64,000 nt of DNA, from positions 1 through 64,000 of the forward strand of contig SVNQ01000005.1 in NCBI GenBank assembly GCA_015066865.1, read 5' to 3'. The notes beneath the pieces were generated by a model. The model was not told the DNA's origin. It searched no databases and saw only the letters and a program-made list of their open reading frames with translations. Each line of letters opens with the position of its first letter. Within the stretch, counting starts at the first letter, position 1. This document shows, in pieces, positions 60,595 to 64,000 of the stretch. The DNA comes from Ruminococcus sp. (GTDB taxonomy: Bacteria > Bacillota > Clostridia > Oscillospirales > Ruminococcaceae). The position numbers and the translations under genes were made by a program.

Positions 60595-62028
60595 ATGAAA
60601 TTACAGAAATTATTGGAAAATAAAGCGAACACCGCCATCGGTGATGTGGAAATTTCCGCCATCACCGATGATAACCGTAAGATCAGCAAGGATTGTATTT
60701 TTGTATGCGTAAAAGGAGAACGTTTCGATGGACATTCGGTTGCCGCACAGGCACTGGAGCAGGGGGCGGCTGCCGTTGTCGTGGAGCGTAATCTCGGTCT
60801 GGGTGACCGTCAGATTCTTGTTTCTGACAGCCGTGCATTCTATGGCGATCTGTGCGCTGCATGGTTTGATCATCCCGAACGCAAAATGAAATTCGTCGGT
60901 GTAACAGGAACGAACGGCAAAACCACCATCACCACAGTGATCAAGCATATCCTGACGAAAAACGGCTATAAAGTTGGACTGATCGGCACGATACAGAATG
61001 AAATCGGTGAGGAGATCGTGCATACCAATAATACGACTCCCATGACATTTGAGCTGATGGAACTGTATGACAGAATGTACCGCAGCGGATGCAACGTGGT
61101 CGTTATGGAAGTTTCTTCTTTCGGTCTGGTGCAGAAGCGTATTGGTTCGACATATTTCGATGCGGCAGTATTTACAAATCTGACGCAGGATCATCTGGAT
61201 TATCACAAAACCATGGATGCCTATTATGATGCGAAGCGTATGCTGTTCGATGTATGTGATACGGCGATCTGCAATACGGATGACAACTATGGAAAGCGTT
61301 TGTTTTCAGAGATTTCCTGCAAAAAGTACAGCTATGGAGCGTCTGATGCAGACTATTCCTTTTCAGCCAATGCAGTGACAGCAAACGGTGCTGCATTCCG
61401 CATGACAACACCGGAAGGCGCACAGGACATCCATATGCTGATGACGGGCTACTTCAATATCGCAAATGCAACAGCCGCTTATGCGGCATGCAGAAGCCTT
61501 GGACTGACAGCTGAGCAGATCCTTACGCCGCTGCAGAATTGTGCAGGTGTCAAGGGTAGATGCGAGGTAATCCCTACGGGACGCGATTTTTCCGTCATTT
61601 GTGATTATGCGCATACGCCCGATGCGATTGAAAATATCCTCGAAAACGTAAAGCTTTACACCGTGGGCAGGCTCATCTGTCTGTTCGGCTGCGGCGGCAA
61701 CCGTGACAGAACAAAGCGTCCGCTCATGGCAAAGGCGGCGGCAAAATATGCGGATAAACTGATCGTCACATCCGATAATCCCCGTGACGAGGAACCCGAT
61801 GCGATCATTGCCGATGTATTGGAAGGACTTGCAGAAAGCGGCGTTCCCTATGAAGCAGTGACCGACCGCCGAGAGGCGATTTTCCACGCAGTAAAAACTG
61901 CGCAGAAGGGTGATGTGATCGTGCTTGCCGGCAAGGGACATGAGGATTATCAGATTTTTGAAAATAATCGTACCGTTCATTTTGACGAACGGGAAATTGT
62001 TGCCGATGCACTGAATACATTGGCATAG
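60595..62028 (+). CDS. murE: UDP-MurNAc-L-Ala-D-Glu:meso-diaminopimelate ligase
   Basis: A 477-residue Mur ligase adding the third peptide residue to the peptidoglycan precursor. ATP loop GTNGKTT (105-111), the carbamylated-lysine region, and the DNPRDEEP motif near 400, which is the signature of enzymes that use meso-diaminopimelate instead of lysine. So the wall is predicted to be of the mDAP type. AGGAGG precedes the ATG; murF follows after 10 bp. Confidence 0.96.
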   Translation: MKLQKLLENKANTAIGDVEISAITDDNRKISKDCIFVCVKGERFDGHSVAAQALEQGAAAVVVERNLGLGDRQILVSDSRAFYGDLCAAWFDHPERKMKFVGVTGTNGKTTITTVIKHILTKNGYKVGLIGTIQNEIGEEIVHTNNTTPMTFELMELYDRMYRSGCNVVVMEVSSFGLVQKRIGSTYFDAAVFTNLTQDHLDYHKTMDAYYDAKRMLFDVCDTAICNTDDNYGKRLFSEISCKKYSYGASDADYSFSANAVTANGAAFRMTTPEGAQDIHMLMTGYFNIANATAAYAACRSLGLTAEQILTPLQNCAGVKGRCEVIPTGRDFSVICDYAHTPDAIENILENVKLYTVGRLICLFGCGGNRDRTKRPLMAKAAAKYADKLIVTSDNPRDEEPDAIIADVLEGLAESGVPYEAVTDRREAIFHAVKTAQKGDVIVLAGKGHEDYQIFENNRTVHFDEREIVADALNTLA

Positions 62029-62038
62029 GAGGAAGAAC

Positions 62039-63400
62039 ATGGAAACCATTTCACTTAAGGAGCTTGCAAAGTCACTGGGTACAACATCCCCGATTGACGC
62101 AGAAATTACCTGCATCAGCACGGACACACGAAATCTTCCCGAGGGATGTCTGTTTCTGGCTTTGCGAGGTGCAAAATTTGACGGACATGACTTTGTGGAG
62201 CAGTCGCTCAAAGCCGGAGCTGTTGCCGCTGTAACGGATACACAGATCGGCGATCTGCCCTGCATCGTGGTAGAAAATACCGGTCAGGCGCTGCTGGACA
62301 TCGGCAGTTATTACCGTGATATGTTTGACATTCCGCTGGTAGGCGTGACAGGAAGTGTCGGCAAGACCACCACAAAGGAAATGATTGCCTGCGTTCTTTC
62401 TGAAAAGTATTGTACGCTGAAGACAGAAAAGAATTTCAATAACGAGATCGGCATGCCCAAAACCCTGTTCTGCCTGACAAAAGAACATGGTGCGGCAGTC
62501 ATTGAGATGGGGATGAACCATTTCGGAGAGATCTCCCGTATGAGCCGCAGCGCAAAGCCGACCATGGCAGTGATCACGAATATCGGCTATTCCCATATTG
62601 AGCATCTCGGTTCGCAGGAGGGTATCCTTAAGGCAAAGCTGGAAATGCTTGAAGGCATGGATCCCGAAGCTCCTCTGATCGTGTCTGCGGATGATCCCAT
62701 GCTCCGTGACCTCGGACAGAAGCTGGAACGTGTTGTACTGACCTATTCTGTCGAGGGAGAAAATGCTCCCATCGGTACGGATGTGTATGCTGATGACATC
62801 AAGGAAGATGATGGCGTGACGACTTTTACCATCTGCCATGCAGAAAATTCCGTCCTCGCAGTACTCCCGACTGTGGGTATCCATAATGTCAAAAATGCAT
62901 TGGCGGCATACATGGTCGGCATCATTTGCGGCATGACACCGCAGGAGATCCTCTGCGGTCTTGCAAAGTATGAACCGACCGGCATGCGTCAGAATATCAT
63001 GGAAAAAAACGGACAGACTGTCATTGCAGACTGCTACAATGCAAGTCCGGATTCCATGCGTGCAGGACTGGGCGTGCTGGGAAATTACCAGTGTGAGGGC
63101 AGAAAAATAGCCGTTCTGGGAGATATGCTGGAGCTTGGTGAACACAGTCAGATGCTCCATGCAAAAGTAGGAGAAATGGCAAAAAATGCAGGAATCGACA
63201 TGCTGTTCTGTTACGGAACCGCTGCAAAAGACATTGCTGCAAATGCAGGGGACGCCGTTGCGGTTTTCTGTACTGAGGATGCCGAGGAGCTGACTGCAAA
63301 GCTTCGGGAAACTCTCAGAGAGGGCGACTGTGTGCTGTTTAAAGCGAGTCACGGTATGCATCTGGAAGAAATTATCACCAAGCTTTACGGTGAAGTATAA
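62039..63400 (+). CDS. murF: UDP-MurNAc-tripeptide:D-alanyl-D-alanine ligase
   Basis: A 453-residue Mur ligase that adds D-Ala-D-Ala to complete the UDP-MurNAc-pentapeptide. ATP loop GSVGKTTTK (105-113), ALRGAKFDGHDFVEQSL near the N-terminus, KNFNNEIGMPKTL and EMGMNHFGEISRMS motifs, and YNASPDSMRAGL in the C-terminal domain. GGAGGAAG precedes the ATG. Its stop overlaps the mraY-like start by one base (TAATG). Confidence 0.96.
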   Translation: METISLKELAKSLGTTSPIDAEITCISTDTRNLPEGCLFLALRGAKFDGHDFVEQSLKAGAVAAVTDTQIGDLPCIVVENTGQALLDIGSYYRDMFDIPLVGVTGSVGKTTTKEMIACVLSEKYCTLKTEKNFNNEIGMPKTLFCLTKEHGAAVIEMGMNHFGEISRMSRSAKPTMAVITNIGYSHIEHLGSQEGILKAKLEMLEGMDPEAPLIVSADDPMLRDLGQKLERVVLTYSVEGENAPIGTDVYADDIKEDDGVTTFTICHAENSVLAVLPTVGIHNVKNALAAYMVGIICGMTPQEILCGLAKYEPTGMRQNIMEKNGQTVIADCYNASPDSMRAGLGVLGNYQCEGRKIAVLGDMLELGEHSQMLHAKVGEMAKNAGIDMLFCYGTAAKDIAANAGDAVAVFCTEDAEELTAKLRETLREGDCVLFKASHGMHLEEIITKLYGEV

Positions 63401-64000
63401 TGCCGCTCTGGCTGCAGCTGACTGCTGCTCTGTCCGCTGCGATTGCAAGCGGCGTGATGGGGATGGCGTTTGTACCGTATTTACGAAAACAGCGTTTCTG
63501 TGAGCCTGAACCTCAGAAGGAGGATGCGGAAAATACAATACACAGCCTTCGTCCGACAATGGGCGGTGTGCTTGCAGTATTTGGCTGCCTGTTCGGGCTT
63601 GTATTGTCATATGCGCTCTACTGCGGTGCTTTTGCAGTGGATCATACATCTGTTTCCGTACAGCAGCTTAACGGAGAAATGCTTTACAGCATTGCATATG
63701 CACTCATTTGTGCAGTGCTTGGCTTTGTGTGGGATCTTCGCATTGTACGCAGAAAGCCTTTGCGTAAGCAGCCGTTACTGATGCGTTGGGCATTTGTGTT
63801 TTTGCTGACAACATTGTTTCTGCTGCTTTGCGGTTGGGAAAATACGATTCTGGATTTCGGATTTTTCCGCTATGATGCAGGTATGCTCTGTGTTCCCATC
63901 ACTGCGGCAATTGGCACGGTGCTTTGGATGCTTTTCTCCGAAAATGCGGAACAAACGGATGGTATGAGTATTTCCGTTGGCAGTGTTGTGCTGCTCGGAA
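63400..64000 (+). CDS. mraY: MraY-like phospho-N-acetylmuramoyl-pentapeptide transferase, divergent, partial
   Basis: The first 200 codons of a polytopic membrane protein that continues beyond the window. LRPTMGGVLAVFG matches the PTMGG motif of MraY, and NAEQTDGMSISVGSV matches the NLTDGLDGL region. But the usual GFIDD aspartate pair reads GFVWDLRI, the loop before PTMGG is short and acidic, and the second Asp of TDGLDG is Ser. MraY makes lipid I from UDP-MurNAc-pentapeptide; position directly after murF supports the call. It is either a divergent active enzyme or a variant with altered function. Confidence 0.7.
   Translation, partial: MPLWLQLTAALSAAIASGVMGMAFVPYLRKQRFCEPEPQKEDAENTIHSLRPTMGGVLAVFGCLFGLVLSYALYCGAFAVDHTSVSVQQLNGEMLYSIAYALICAVLGFVWDLRIVRRKPLRKQPLLMRWAFVFLLTTLFLLLCGWENTILDFGFFRYDAGMLCVPITAAIGTVLWMLFSENAEQTDGMSISVGSVVLLG

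Noticed and set aside
62072..63649. Minus-strand open frame of 525 codons
   Set aside because: Shadow of murF; no motif, wrong strand for the operon, Cys/His-rich composition typical of antisense frames.

Overview
The window looks like a chromosomal segment of a low-to-mid GC, Gram-positive anaerobe of the class Clostridia, most probably a Ruminococcus-like member of the Oscillospiraceae. The reasons are the Firmicutes-type operon orders (yicC-gmk-rpoZ-priA-def-fmt-rsmB-rlmN-prpC-prkC-rsgA-thiN-spoVM; rplS-lepB-rbgA-rnhB-yraN; tig-clpP-clpX-lon-ysxC; mraZ-rsmH-ftsL-pbp-murE-murF-mraY), strong AGGAGG ribosome sites, many TTGACA-17-TATAAT promoters, a HydE maturase, a stand-alone PduL phosphotransacylase and a secreted GH16 glucanase. 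The taxon is inferred from gene content only.

Layout. 1-300: the end of an rRNA operon (5S rRNA, tRNA with CAU anticodon). 437-5300: TspO, a MATE exporter, glutamine-dependent NAD synthase and PyrE. 5340-10300: two self-contained accessory modules on the minus strand, a PadR regulator with two DUF2812 proteins, and a GntR/YtrA-type regulator with one ABC ATPase and three ABC-2 permeases; each has a near-consensus promoter overlaid by inverted repeats. 10350-11450: HydE. 11570-24970: a long housekeeping operon for nucleotide kinase, RNA polymerase omega, replication restart, N-terminal formyl-Met handling, rRNA methylation, Ser/Thr phosphorylation, ribosome GTPase and thiamine, ending in a 28-codon SpoVM-like gene. 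25030-34700: an intramembrane M50 protease with a small membrane partner, a B12/radical-SAM pair, rplS with a structured leader, two tandem signal peptidases, RbgA, RNase HII, YraN, threonine synthase and a phosphoesterase.

34750-44110: the trigger factor/ClpP/ClpX/Lon/YsxC proteostasis cluster, glutamine synthetase and rplM-rpsI with a leader. 44200-55650, nearly all on the minus strand: a YjbR protein, an SGNH hydrolase, a two-component system, a GH16 lipoprotein, MtnN, nicotinate phosphoribosyltransferase preceded by a possible nicotinamidase-like gene remnant, PduL and a GT-C glycosyltransferase. This stretch holds the mobile-element-like DNA: two copies of a ~200-bp non-coding structured repeat, each abutting a transcription terminator, and a separate ~113-bp inverted-repeat element. 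55800-64000: the dcw cell wall/division cluster, starting with a promoter followed by five GTG(G)-type repeats at 10-11 bp spacing (probable MraZ operator) and running off the window inside a divergent MraY.

The most interesting observations are the terminator-associated repeat pair with a 29-bp direct duplication of a terminator hairpin, the unexplained structured RNA between ftsL and the PBP gene, the MraZ operator array, the overlooked spoVM-like gene and the divergent mraY.
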